A DNA stretch of 64,000 nucleotides. Origin: Pedobacter glucosidilyticus DSM 23534. GTDB taxonomy: Bacteria; Bacteroidota; Bacteroidia; Sphingobacteriales; Sphingobacteriaceae. The notes below the pieces were generated by a model. It made no database searches. It was not told where the DNA came from and worked only from the letters and a program-made list of their open reading frames with translations. This document shows, in pieces, positions 42,746 to 50,370 of the stretch. Position 1 is the stretch's first letter. Every line of letters begins with the position of its first letter. The translations under genes and the position numbers were made by a program. The DNA is taken from assembly GCF_000425145.1 (NCBI RefSeq), contig NZ_AULF01000021.1, positions 1-64,000 on the forward strand, given 5' to 3'.

Positions 42746-44773
42746 ACCAACTACTAAATCAATTAATTTGATACCTATAAATGGCGCAACAACTCCTCCA
42801 ATACCATATATCAAAAGGTTTTGACGTAATAAAGCAGTTGCCCCTATGGGTTTATAAGCAACTCCTTTTAATGCTAAAGGAATTAGAATTGGAATAATGA
42901 TGGCATTAAAAATTACTGCCGATAGGATTGCGCTCTCTGGACTGTTTAACCCCATGATGTTTAAGCTTTGTAAAGCCGGAATAGAGGCTATGAAAAGTGC
43001 AGGAACGATAGCAAAGTATTTAGCAACATCGTTAGCAATAGAAAATGTAGTTAATGTACCTCTGGTAATTAATAGCTGCTTTCCAATTTCAACAATTTCA
43101 ATCAGTTTAGTAGGGTCGTTATCTAAATCAACCATATTACCGGCTTCTTTAGCGGCTTGTGTTCCACTATTCATGGCAACACCAACATCGGCCTGAGCCA
43201 AAGCAGGCGCATCATTTGTTCCATCTCCCATCATAGCCACTAATTTTCCTTGTTGTTGCTCTGCTTTAATATAGTTCATTTTATCTTCTGGCTTTGCTTC
43301 CGCGATAAAATCATCAACACCTGCTTTTTCTGCTATAAACTTAGCTGTAAGTGGATTATCCCCAGTAACCATTACGGTTTTAACGCCCATTTTTCGTAAG
43401 CGCTCAAAGCGCTCGCTGATACCTGGTTTGATGATGTCTTGCAATTCTATTACACCCATTACCACTGCGTTTTCAGTCACTACTAAAGGTGTTCCTCCGT
43501 TTGAAGATATTTTCTTTACTTCTTCAGCGGTATCTTCGGGGAAATTAAAGCCAGCTTTTTGTGTGATATTTCTCATAGCATCAGAAGCACCTTTAAGAAT
43601 TTGATTTCCGTTGCTTAGTTTAACACCGCTAGACCTTGTTTCTGCAGTAAATTTGATAAAATCCATCCCTTCCTTTTCTGATGATGAAACAGCGCCAATG
43701 GGTAAAAGCTGATTGGCCAACTCTACGATTGATTTCCCTTCTGGTGTATCATCGGGGATTGAACTTAATAAACAAAGCTTTATAAAAACTTCTCTTGGTA
43801 TTCCTTTAGAAGGATAAAATTGTGTTGCCTTTCTGTTACCTATGGTGATGGTGCCCGTTTTATCTAACAATAAAACATCAATATCACCAGCAGTCTCAAC
43901 CGCCTTTCCAGATTTAGTAATCACATTAGCTCTTAAAGCCCTGTCCATACCTGCTATACCAATTGCAGAAAGTAAACCACCAATGGTTGTAGGGATTAAA
44001 CAAACAAAAAGAGAGATTAAAGCCGCGATGGTAATTGGCGTATTTGCATAATCAGCAAATGGTTTTAAAGTGATACAAACAATGATGAAAACCAATGTAA
44101 AACTTGCTAATAAAATGGTTAAAGCAATTTCATTAGGTGTTTTTTGACGAGAAGCACCTTCTACCAAAGCAATCATTTTATCTAAAAAGCTTTCGCCTAG
44201 CGAAGTACTTACCATGACTTTAATTTCATCAGAAAGTACTTTTGTACCTCCAGTTACTGATGATTTATCACCACCAGCTTCTCTGATAACTGGTGCCGAT
44301 TCTCCAGTAATTGCTGATTCATCTATGGTCGCAATACCTTCAACAATTTCTCCGTCTGTTGGGATGGTATCTCCTGTTTCACAAATAAAAATATCACCCT
44401 TTTTTATTTGACTTGAAGAAACTTGTTTGATGGTTCCATCTGCTAAAATTAATTTAGCAGGAGTTTCTTCTCTGGTTTTTCGTAAACTATCTGCTTGTGC
44501 TTTTCCTCTTGCTTCGGCAATAGCCTCTGCAAAATTTGCAAACAAAAGCGTAAGGAATAGCACTAAAAAGATGAAAAAGTTATATAATGCTGAACCTTGA
44601 CCAGTATTACTGATAGAATAAAAAGTAACATAAGCCATTACCAAAGTACCAATCTCTACAGTAAACATCACCGGGTTTTTAATCATTACCCTTGGATCTA
44701 ATTTTACAAAAGATTGTTTTAGTGCAGTTTGAACCAATGCTGGCTCGAATAATTTATTGGATTGAGATTTCAT
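42734..44773 (-). CDS. kdpB: Potassium-transporting P-type ATPase KdpB subunit
   Basis: 679 residues, normal length. P-type motifs: actuator AITGESAPV, phosphorylation loop [19 protein letters not shown], nucleotide-binding KGASDA, and hinge [18 protein letters not shown]. Membrane helices include the N-terminal pair near 35-80 and the C-terminal group ending [10 protein letters not shown]. The helix with [19 protein letters not shown] is typical for KdpB. It hydrolyses ATP for KdpFABC. On both sides the normal neighbours are displaced by plus-strand insertions. Confidence 0.98.
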   Translation of the reverse strand: MKSQSNKLFEPALVQTALKQSFVKLDPRVMIKNPVMFTVEIGTLVMAYVTFYSISNTGQGSALYNFFIFLVLFLTLLFANFAEAIAEARGKAQADSLRKTREETPAKLILADGTIKQVSSSQIKKGDIFICETGDTIPTDGEIVEGIATIDESAITGESAPVIREAGGDKSSVTGGTKVLSDEIKVMVSTSLGESFLDKMIALVEGASRQKTPNEIALTILLASFTLVFIIVCITLKPFADYANTPITIAALISLFVCLIPTTIGGLLSAIGIAGMDRALRANVITKSGKAVETAGDIDVLLLDKTGTITIGNRKATQFYPSKGIPREVFIKLCLLSSIPDDTPEGKSIVELANQLLPIGAVSSSEKEGMDFIKFTAETRSSGVKLSNGNQILKGASDAMRNITQKAGFNFPEDTAEEVKKISSNGGTPLVVTENAVVMGVIELQDIIKPGISERFERLRKMGVKTVMVTGDNPLTAKFIAEKAGVDDFIAEAKPEDKMNYIKAEQQQGKLVAMMGDGTNDAPALAQADVGVAMNSGTQAAKEAGNMVDLDNDPTKLIEIVEIGKQLLITRGTLTTFSIANDVAKYFAIVPALFIASIPALQSLNIMGLNSPESAILSAVIFNAIIIPILIPLALKGVAYKPIGATALLRQNLLIYGIGGVVAPFIGIKLIDLVVGLFI

Positions 44774-44814
44774 TTTTTATAGTATTAGTGAGAATAGGAA
44801 ATAGATACTTTTAT

Positions 44815-44890
44815 ATGGAGAGATAGAGAATAGAGACCATTTTCGCATTTACCCCCCTTCTATTTAAATTCCTTAAAGTCTATTCCTATT
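44815..44890. repeat. Left satellite-like flank of the four-helix-bundle gene
   Basis: Short AGAGAATAGAGAC and CCCCCCTTCTATTTAAATTCC stretches with TCTATTCCTATTT. The pieces resemble the longer TTCTATTCCC array on the other side of the gene. The array here is degenerate. Confidence 0.5.
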
Positions 44891-44928
44891 TTTATGTATA
44901 TTAAGATTTTAAATTAATAAGCTAGTTT

Positions 44929-45303
44929 GTGAAACCACACCAAAATTTAGAAGTATGGAAGCAAAGTTTTTCTCTTGTTAAAAAATTATATGCCCTTACT
45001 TCTGCTTTTCCAACTGAAGAAAAATTTGGACTTACCTCACAAATTAGAAGGGCCTGCACTTCTGTTCCAGTTAATATAGCGGAAGGTTCTGCCAGAAGAT
45101 CTGATAAAGAGCTGCTACAATTTTTATACATATCTCTTGGTTCTGCTAGCGAGTTAGATACATTGTTATTGTTATCCAAAGAGCTTGGATTTATAAGTAA
45201 TGATGATTGCGAAATCGTATTAAAAGATTTAGACTCCATATATAAGTTACTTTTAGGTTTTATCAATACTGTTAAAAAAAGAATCATGGCTGTAAGCAAA
45301 TAG
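44929..45303 (+). CDS. Four-helix-bundle protein (S23/IVS, Avd-like)
   Basis: 124 residues from a GTG. The pattern HQNLEVWKQSFSLVKKLYAL, FPTEEKFGLTSQIRRACTSV, PVNIAEGSARRSDKELLQFL and SLGSASELDTLLLLSKELGF is that of the S23 family, first known from intervening sequences of 23S rRNA genes. It is related to the Avd accessory protein of diversity-generating retroelements. Here there is no rRNA, reverse transcriptase or variable repeat nearby. The gene lies antisense between kdpA and kdpB and is flanked by satellite-like repeats. Its role is unknown; nucleic-acid binding is plausible. Confidence 0.9.
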   Translation: MKPHQNLEVWKQSFSLVKKLYALTSAFPTEEKFGLTSQIRRACTSVPVNIAEGSARRSDKELLQFLYISLGSASELDTLLLLSKELGFISNDDCEIVLKDLDSIYKLLLGFINTVKKRIMAVSK

Positions 45304-45384
45304 GAGATTGAAAATAGAGAGCATGAAATAGTCTCTTCTTTTAATTTTATCATACTATAATCAATAATTCTCATTTTCTTCAAT

Positions 45385-45531
45385 CTATTATCTATTCCCT
45401 CTATTCTATTCCCTACTCCCTATTCCCCATGTTCTATTCCCCTTATTCTATTCCCTCCATTCTATTCCCTATTCCTCATGTTCTATTCCCTATTCCCCAT
45501 GTTCTATTCCCCCTTATTCTATTCCCTTAAT
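45385..45531. repeat. TTCTATTCCC satellite array
   Basis: About 145 bp of head-to-tail, slightly varying decamers to dodecamers (CTATTCCCTC, TATTCTATTCCC, TATTCCCCATGTTC, TTCTATTCCCTCCA). A 32-bp higher-order unit TATTCC(C/T)CATGTTCTATTCCC recurs. It starts 80 bp after the four-helix-bundle gene and ends against kdpA's stop. There are no unique spacers, so it is not a CRISPR. Confidence 0.85.
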
Positions 45532-47246
45532 CCAATCATAGTAAAGTACTCTGCCAAAGGACCCAATGCCAAAGCAGGAAAATAGGAAAGTGCGTTTAAA
45601 ACTAGAATGACTGCAAATGTCATTAAAGCGAAAGTTTTGGTATCTGTTTTTAGCGTACCTGCCGATGCTGGAATATATTTCTTGGCACCTAATAAACCTG
45701 CAATGGCTATTGGACCAATGATAGGTAAGAAACGGCCAAGGAATAAAACTATGCCTGTTGAGATATTCCAGAAAATATTATTATCGCCCAAACCTTCAAA
45801 ACCAGAACCGTTATTGGCATTTGAAGAAGTCATTTCATATAACATTTCTGAAAAGCCGTGGAAACTTGGATTATTCAACCAATTTGCTGGTTTAACGGCC
45901 CAATCGGCATCGCCATAGCTTCCAAAAACAAAACTGGCTATTGCTGTACCTGCTAAAATCAATAACGGACTTAATAATGTGATGATGGCTGCAATTTTCA
46001 CTTCTCGGGCTTCTACTTTATGTCCAAGAAACTCTGGTGTTCTACCCACCATTAATCCAGAAATGAATACAGCTATAATGAGATAAATAAAGTAGTTTAA
46101 AATACCTACTCCGCAACCTCCATAAAATGAATTAATCATCATTCCAAGTAATTGCCATAATCCTGATAAAGGCATTCCACTATCATGCATAGAATTAACT
46201 GATCCGGTAGATATAATCGTGGTAACAGTACTCCAATAGGCTGATGCTGCTGGCCCAAACCTTACTTCTTTGCCTTCCATGGCTCCTATGGTTTGGCTAA
46301 TTCCTAATTTTTCTATGGCAGGATTACCCCCCAATTCACTCATAATGGTTGGTATCAGGAGCATAAACATCCCAATGGTCATCACCCCAAAAATGGTCCA
46401 GGCAAATTTTCTCTTTCTGATAAAATATCCAAAAGCTAAAACCATAGCTATAGGAATAATCATTTGAGAAATCACCTCAACCATATTGGTTAAATAACTT
46501 GGGTTTTCTAGCGGATGCGCAGAATTTACACCAAACCACCCTCCTCCGTTTGTTCCTAAATGTTTTACAGCAATCATTCCAGCAGCAGGCCCTCTTGATA
46601 CATTTACCGTATCTCCTTGCAAAGAAATGAATTGATCTTTTCCTTCATAACTGGTTGGTGTACCATTAAAAGCTAATATTAAACCTACAATTAAAGAAAG
46701 TGGAAGTAATAATCTGGTTATTGATTTCACAAAAAACTCCCAAAAATTACCTAGGGTAGTAGTGGTTTTATCTCTAAATGCTTTAAAGAACACTACTGCT
46801 GCTGCAATACCTGTAGCTGCACTTGTAAAATGCAAAAACATGATTACAAATTGTTGGGTAAAATATGTTAAGCCAGATTCGCCCGAGTAGTGCTGTAAAT
46901 TACAGTTTACGACGAAACTGATGATGGTATTGAATGATAAATCAGGACTCATCCCTGCGTTTCCATCAGGGTTTAGTGGTAATTTATCTTGATACATCAA
47001 AACAAAAAAACCATAAACTAACCAAACAGAATTAATGGTTAACATGGCTTTTAAATGTTGCTTCCAGGTCATTTGCTCTTTAGGATTGATGCCAGATAGC
47101 TTATAAATGATGCTTTCAAAGGGTTTTAAAAAGTCTGTCCAAGTTTTTTCTCCAGCAAATACATTTGCCAGGTATTTTCCAAGTGGTACAGCAATTACCA
47201 AGGTGATGGCAAATGAAGCTATAATTCCAAGTAATTCAGTATTCAT
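45519..47246 (-). CDS. kdpA: Potassium-transporting ATPase KdpA subunit
   Basis: 575 residues with about ten membrane helices, normal for KdpA. Pore-loop segments include SFVVNCNLQHYSGESG, KHLGTNGGGWFGVNSAHPLE and TTIISTGSVNSMHDSG. The N-terminus (IIASFAITLVIAVPLGKYLA) and the C-terminus (NALSYFPALALGPLAEYFTM) match the family. KdpA is the K+-selective channel-like subunit. kdpF precedes it by 9 bp; kdpB follows only after a 745-bp gap filled by the four-helix-bundle cassette. Confidence 0.98.
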   Translation of the reverse strand: MNTELLGIIASFAITLVIAVPLGKYLANVFAGEKTWTDFLKPFESIIYKLSGINPKEQMTWKQHLKAMLTINSVWLVYGFFVLMYQDKLPLNPDGNAGMSPDLSFNTIISFVVNCNLQHYSGESGLTYFTQQFVIMFLHFTSAATGIAAAVVFFKAFRDKTTTTLGNFWEFFVKSITRLLLPLSLIVGLILAFNGTPTSYEGKDQFISLQGDTVNVSRGPAAGMIAVKHLGTNGGGWFGVNSAHPLENPSYLTNMVEVISQMIIPIAMVLAFGYFIRKRKFAWTIFGVMTIGMFMLLIPTIMSELGGNPAIEKLGISQTIGAMEGKEVRFGPAASAYWSTVTTIISTGSVNSMHDSGMPLSGLWQLLGMMINSFYGGCGVGILNYFIYLIIAVFISGLMVGRTPEFLGHKVEAREVKIAAIITLLSPLLILAGTAIASFVFGSYGDADWAVKPANWLNNPSFHGFSEMLYEMTSSNANNGSGFEGLGDNNIFWNISTGIVLFLGRFLPIIGPIAIAGLLGAKKYIPASAGTLKTDTKTFALMTFAVILVLNALSYFPALALGPLAEYFTMIGLRE

Positions 47247-47255
47247 GATGAAGGG

Positions 47256-47333
47256 TTAAAATTTTTCGGGCTTTAGCAGTACATAAACCATGTAAATGAA
47301 AACTGCTATGGATATAATTAATAAATAAATCAT
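47256..47333 (-). CDS. kdpF: KdpF small subunit
   Basis: 25 residues, MIYLLIISIAVFIYMVYVLL followed by KPEKF. One membrane helix and the (L/I)xPExF end are characteristic of KdpF, which stabilises KdpFABC. It lies 9 bp before kdpA. Confidence 0.9.
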   Translation of the reverse strand: MIYLLIISIAVFIYMVYVLLKPEKF

Positions 47334-47345
47334 TGTTTTGGGGGG

Positions 47346-47429
47346 TTAAATTTTCTCGAACCAGCTTATACATTTAAATGCAAGCCAGCAGAGTAATAAA
47401 AGAGTTAGCAATAAGATGAGTATAAGCAT
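47346..47429 (-). CDS. Tiny membrane protein at the head of the kdp operon (27 aa)
   Basis: The frame codes for MLILILLLTLLLLCWLAFKC and then ISWFEKI. It is one hydrophobic helix with a short amphipathic end. It lies 12 bp before kdpF and 2 bp after the 35-residue frame. The tight spacing supports translation, although hydrophobic frames of this length can arise by chance. Confidence 0.45.
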   Translation of the reverse strand: MLILILLLTLLLLCWLAFKCISWFEKI

Positions 47430-47431
47430 GA

Positions 47432-47539
47432 TTAAGATTTTAAAAAGATGTTTGAAAGGATAGAGATAACAGCTAAGCTCAGCATTAAACCCATAAATAC
47501 TTGGTATGGTGTGGGTTTGTAATGATTTGATTTTTCCAT
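47432..47539 (-). CDS. Small membrane protein at the head of the kdp operon (35 aa)
   Basis: The frame is open from 47647, but the ATG at 47539 gives a sensible small protein: MEKSNHYKPTPYQVFMGLML then SLAVISILSNIFLKS. It has a polar N-terminus and one helix. It is the first frame of the kdp gene series, followed at 2 bp by the 27-residue frame. I recognise no family. Confidence 0.5.
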   Translation of the reverse strand: MEKSNHYKPTPYQVFMGLMLSLAVISILSNIFLKS

Positions 47540-47626
47540 ATTTGTGATATTAATTTTGATAACCCATACCAAAACAAATACCCTGATAAAAATTAGGAAA
47601 AGAATAAAATCAATAGGCTGATTATC

Positions 47627-47648
47627 AGTGCTTTTAACAAAAAGCACT
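47627..47648 (-). promoter_or_regulatory. Perfect 9-bp hairpin upstream of the kdp operon
   Basis: AGTGCTTTT (47627-47635) and AAAAGCACT (47640-47648) with a 4-nt spacer lie about 90 bp before the first kdp frame. There is no following T-run in the minus direction. It may be an activator-binding palindrome or a leader hairpin. I searched for a sigma-54 -24/-12 match here and found no convincing one. Confidence 0.4.
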
Positions 47649-47779
47649 CATCATACGAATTATAAAAGCCTATCAAAATGGAAGGGTACATTTTCAAATT
47701 GGTAGGCTTTGGGGAAAGGATGATAACCATACAGCTTATTGATAAATCAAAAGCTGATTAAAAATAATATCGTGTAAGC

Positions 47780-49108
47780 TTATTTTAAACCGTATTCTTC
47801 CAGCTTGCGATAAAGGGTAGTTAAACCAATATTGAGTAGCCTAGCGGCCTCGGTTTTATTTTGACTGGTATGATGTAAAACTTTAAGGATGTGCTGTTTT
47901 TCGATGGTTTGCAAATCAAAAGCATTAAGATTTAAATCTGATTTATTAAACTCCCAGGGAAGCAAAGAGCTGTCTAACTCATCAGCGGAAGCTAAAATAA
48001 CCGCTCTTTCTATCATATTTTTTAATTCTCTGACATTCCCTTTCCATTGGTGAGCTTTCAACTCTTTTAAAAAATCTGGAGATATTTTTTTCACTCCTTG
48101 ATTGATTTTAGCAGCAAATTCTTTGAGGTAAAAATCAGCCAATAATTCAATATCTTCTTTTCTTTGGTTTAAGGATGGAATGGCTATAGAAAAAACCGAT
48201 AGTCGATAAAAAAGATCTAATCTAAACCTGTTTTCTTCCGCTTCTTTTTGTAAATTTCTATTGGTGGCAGCAATAATTCTTACATCTACTTTTATGGTTT
48301 CAGTAGCACCTACTTTTATAAAAGTACCGGTTTCTAAAACACGTAATAATTTGGCTTGTAAATCAATATCAAGTTCGCCAATCTCATCTAAAAATAAAGT
48401 ACCTAAATGAGCTTCTTCAAACAAGCCTTTTTTATCTTTTAATGCCCCGGTAAATGCGCCTGCTTTATGCCCAAATAATTCGCTTTCTAATAATTCTTTT
48501 GATAATGCACTACAATTGATAGCTACAAATTTTTTATTTGCTCTTTTGCTTTCGTAATGAATGGCATTGGCAAAAACCTCTTTCCCAGAACCAGTTTCTC
48601 CTAAAAGTAAAACAGTTGTATCAGTTTTAGCTACTTTTTCGGCCAAGTTTATCACTTCTTTTATGGCATCAGATTTACCAATGATAGATTTAAAACTAAA
48701 CTTACCAGCTATTTTAGCTTCCAATTCCAGAACTCTCCTCTGTAATAAAGATTTTTCCATTGCTTTGGCTATCAAAGGGATAATTTTATCATTATCATCT
48801 CCTTTAATGATATAGTCAAAAGCTCCATTCTTTATAGCTTGTACACCATCAGAAATATTTCCATAGGCAGTTAAAAGGATAACTTCAGGTATGGGATATT
48901 GCTCTTTTATTTTTTTTACAAATGTAACCCCATTACCATCTGGTAGTTTTACATCGCATAATATGATATCTACATCGTACTGTTCAAGCTTCTTTAATGC
49001 AGTTTTACAATCTGCGGCTTGTATAACTTCAAAACCCTCCAGTGTAATAATTCTGGCCATCAGAGTTCTTAGTTTATCTTCATCATCTATCAGTAATACT
49101 TTTCTCAA
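47780..49108 (-). CDS. Sigma-54-dependent response regulator (NtrC family), probable kdp activator
   Basis: 442 residues from a TTG. The receiver (1-120) has LIDDEDKLR, phospho-acceptor IILCDVKLPDGNG and LLTAYG. The AAA+ domain (about 140-370) has Walker A GETGSGKE, the sigma-54 contact motif GAFTGA, Walker B GTLFLDEIGELD and the RIIAATNRNL sensor. A Fis-type helix-turn-helix ends the protein (NKTEAARLLNIGLTTLYRKL). It lies upstream of kdpFABC in the same direction. Unlike the OmpR-type KdpE of Proteobacteria, control here would be sigma-54-based, with the kinase at 37651. Confidence 0.92.
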   Translation of the reverse strand: MRKVLLIDDEDKLRTLMARIITLEGFEVIQAADCKTALKKLEQYDVDIILCDVKLPDGNGVTFVKKIKEQYPIPEVILLTAYGNISDGVQAIKNGAFDYIIKGDDNDKIIPLIAKAMEKSLLQRRVLELEAKIAGKFSFKSIIGKSDAIKEVINLAEKVAKTDTTVLLLGETGSGKEVFANAIHYESKRANKKFVAINCSALSKELLESELFGHKAGAFTGALKDKKGLFEEAHLGTLFLDEIGELDIDLQAKLLRVLETGTFIKVGATETIKVDVRIIAATNRNLQKEAEENRFRLDLFYRLSVFSIAIPSLNQRKEDIELLADFYLKEFAAKINQGVKKISPDFLKELKAHQWKGNVRELKNMIERAVILASADELDSSLLPWEFNKSDLNLNAFDLQTIEKQHILKVLHHTSQNKTEAARLLNIGLTTLYRKLEEYGLK

Positions 49109-49291
49109 AATATGACGCTTATATTATGATGTAAAGGTATTGTTTATTTCTTTTTTACAAGATAGTATGAATAAGTGACTATACGTATTGCTTTGGGTTA
49201 AAGCATAGTCCTATGTAAGAAAGAAGTTATCATTTTTTTAGGCTAATGTAATAGTTTAAAATTTACCTGCTTATCATCAGGTTATTATATA

Positions 49292-49416
49292 ATAAGGCTG
49301 TATCAAAATTTTTCATGTTAATTGCCAATATATTGGCTGTGGTAAAGTTAATATACTTAAAAAGTACCTTTGATTTATGCATTACTAATAAGAACATGAG
49401 TTTGATACAGCCTTAT
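49292..49416. mobile_element. MITE-like element or IS remnant with long inverted repeats
   Basis: Left end ATAAGGCTGTATCAAA..TTCATGTT (49292-49319) matches the reverse complement of right end AACATGAGTTTGATACAGCC TTAT (49393-49416), about 23 of 25 positions allowing a short gap. The ~75 bp between are AT-rich and non-coding. The ends of the GGCTGTATCAAA type occur in several IS families. A TA duplication may flank it, but it merges with the repeat. Confidence 0.65.
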
Positions 49417-49484
49417 ACTTCGTTTAAAATGGATTTAAGTAGGATAACTTTTTTCTGCTTGTAAATTTATGCGTTAGCTCATTC

Positions 49485-50357
49485 TTAAAACTGATATCCC
49501 AGAACCAAATCAAACTGCCCACCGGTTAGGCCTTGTAAGCCTTGCGGCTCTGTACTATACATGATAGACAAGAGTAACTTCTTCTGATGTAAGAAACCAA
49601 AACCGCCTGTAAATGTCTTATTGCTATGATACATGGTATATACTTTCAACTGCTCTATACTTAGTTCTGTGGCTACATCCCATTGGTTTTCAAATCCTTT
49701 TACGCCTCGGTATGCAATCAATGGTTTTAGCATTAAACTACCATCATTTACTAAGTCTATTTTATAACTTAAAGCACTATAAAATGTAGCATAATTTACT
49801 GATGAAAACTGATTCTGACGTTTGTTATTTAAATTAAGATAGCTAAACTGAGCCTCTATTTTTTTGCCTATATAAGCCACACCAAAATTTCCATCTAAAT
49901 AACTCCTTTGGTTATTGTAAGCAGCAAACGCAGGGTCTAGGTTCCCATTAGAAGTTGCGTCACCTTGGTCAAATCGGTTTTGTGCCCAACTTAATGATAC
50001 GCCAAATCTTAAGCTCTCTTCACCGCTTAAGTTAACTTTATAAGCATAACTACCCATTGCTTGGCTTCTTCTTAGTAACCCTGCCTTATCACTCATATAA
50101 TTAAAGCCTATTGCAGCTTTTTCCGTTATTCTTCCTGAGCCTGAAAAGGACATCAACACTGGTGCGCCATCTATTTTATTCCATTGGTCGCTATAATTAG
50201 CAAATACATTTAACTTTCCGTTATAGCCTGCCATAGCCGCATTTACTAAATACGGATTTTGGTAATACTGACTTTTCATAGGGCTTATTTGTGCCGATAC
50301 TTTTTCGCCCATTAGTACGGCTATCATTAACAAGATGGTTTTTATATATTTTCTCAT
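49485..50357 (-). CDS. PorP/SprF-family type IX secretion membrane protein
   Basis: 290 residues with signal peptide (cut before QISPMKSQYY). The start of the mature protein, MKSQYYQNPYLVNAAMAGYN, and the following NVFANYSDQWNKIDGAPVLM and GAIGFNYMSDKAGLLRRSQA-like segments are the hallmark of the PorP/SprF family. The rest is a 14-strand-type barrel ending GGQFDLVLGYQF. These proteins often follow genes for large T9SS cargo with type B sorting domains, and help in its secretion or attachment. Here it lies 13 bp after such a gene. Confidence 0.92.
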   Translation of the reverse strand: MRKYIKTILLMIAVLMGEKVSAQISPMKSQYYQNPYLVNAAMAGYNGKLNVFANYSDQWNKIDGAPVLMSFSGSGRITEKAAIGFNYMSDKAGLLRRSQAMGSYAYKVNLSGEESLRFGVSLSWAQNRFDQGDATSNGNLDPAFAAYNNQRSYLDGNFGVAYIGKKIEAQFSYLNLNNKRQNQFSSVNYATFYSALSYKIDLVNDGSLMLKPLIAYRGVKGFENQWDVATELSIEQLKVYTMYHSNKTFTGGFGFLHQKKLLLSIMYSTEPQGLQGLTGGQFDLVLGYQF

Positions 50358-50370
50358 GTTATTGTCCTCC

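Noticed and set aside
44929-45303. Diversity-generating retroelement
   Set aside because: The Avd-like protein is alone: no reverse transcriptase and no template/variable repeat pair are in the window.
44922-45383. 153-codon minus frame over the four-helix-bundle gene
   Set aside because: Shadow frame; the plus strand encodes a clear S23-family protein.
45385-45531. Satellite array considered as a CRISPR
   Set aside because: Units are 10-14 bp, contiguous and without unique spacers; no cas genes are present.
47540-47780. A sigma-54 promoter upstream of kdp
   Set aside because: Expected from the activator type, but no minus-strand match to TGGCAC-N5-TTGCA with correct spacing was found by eye.
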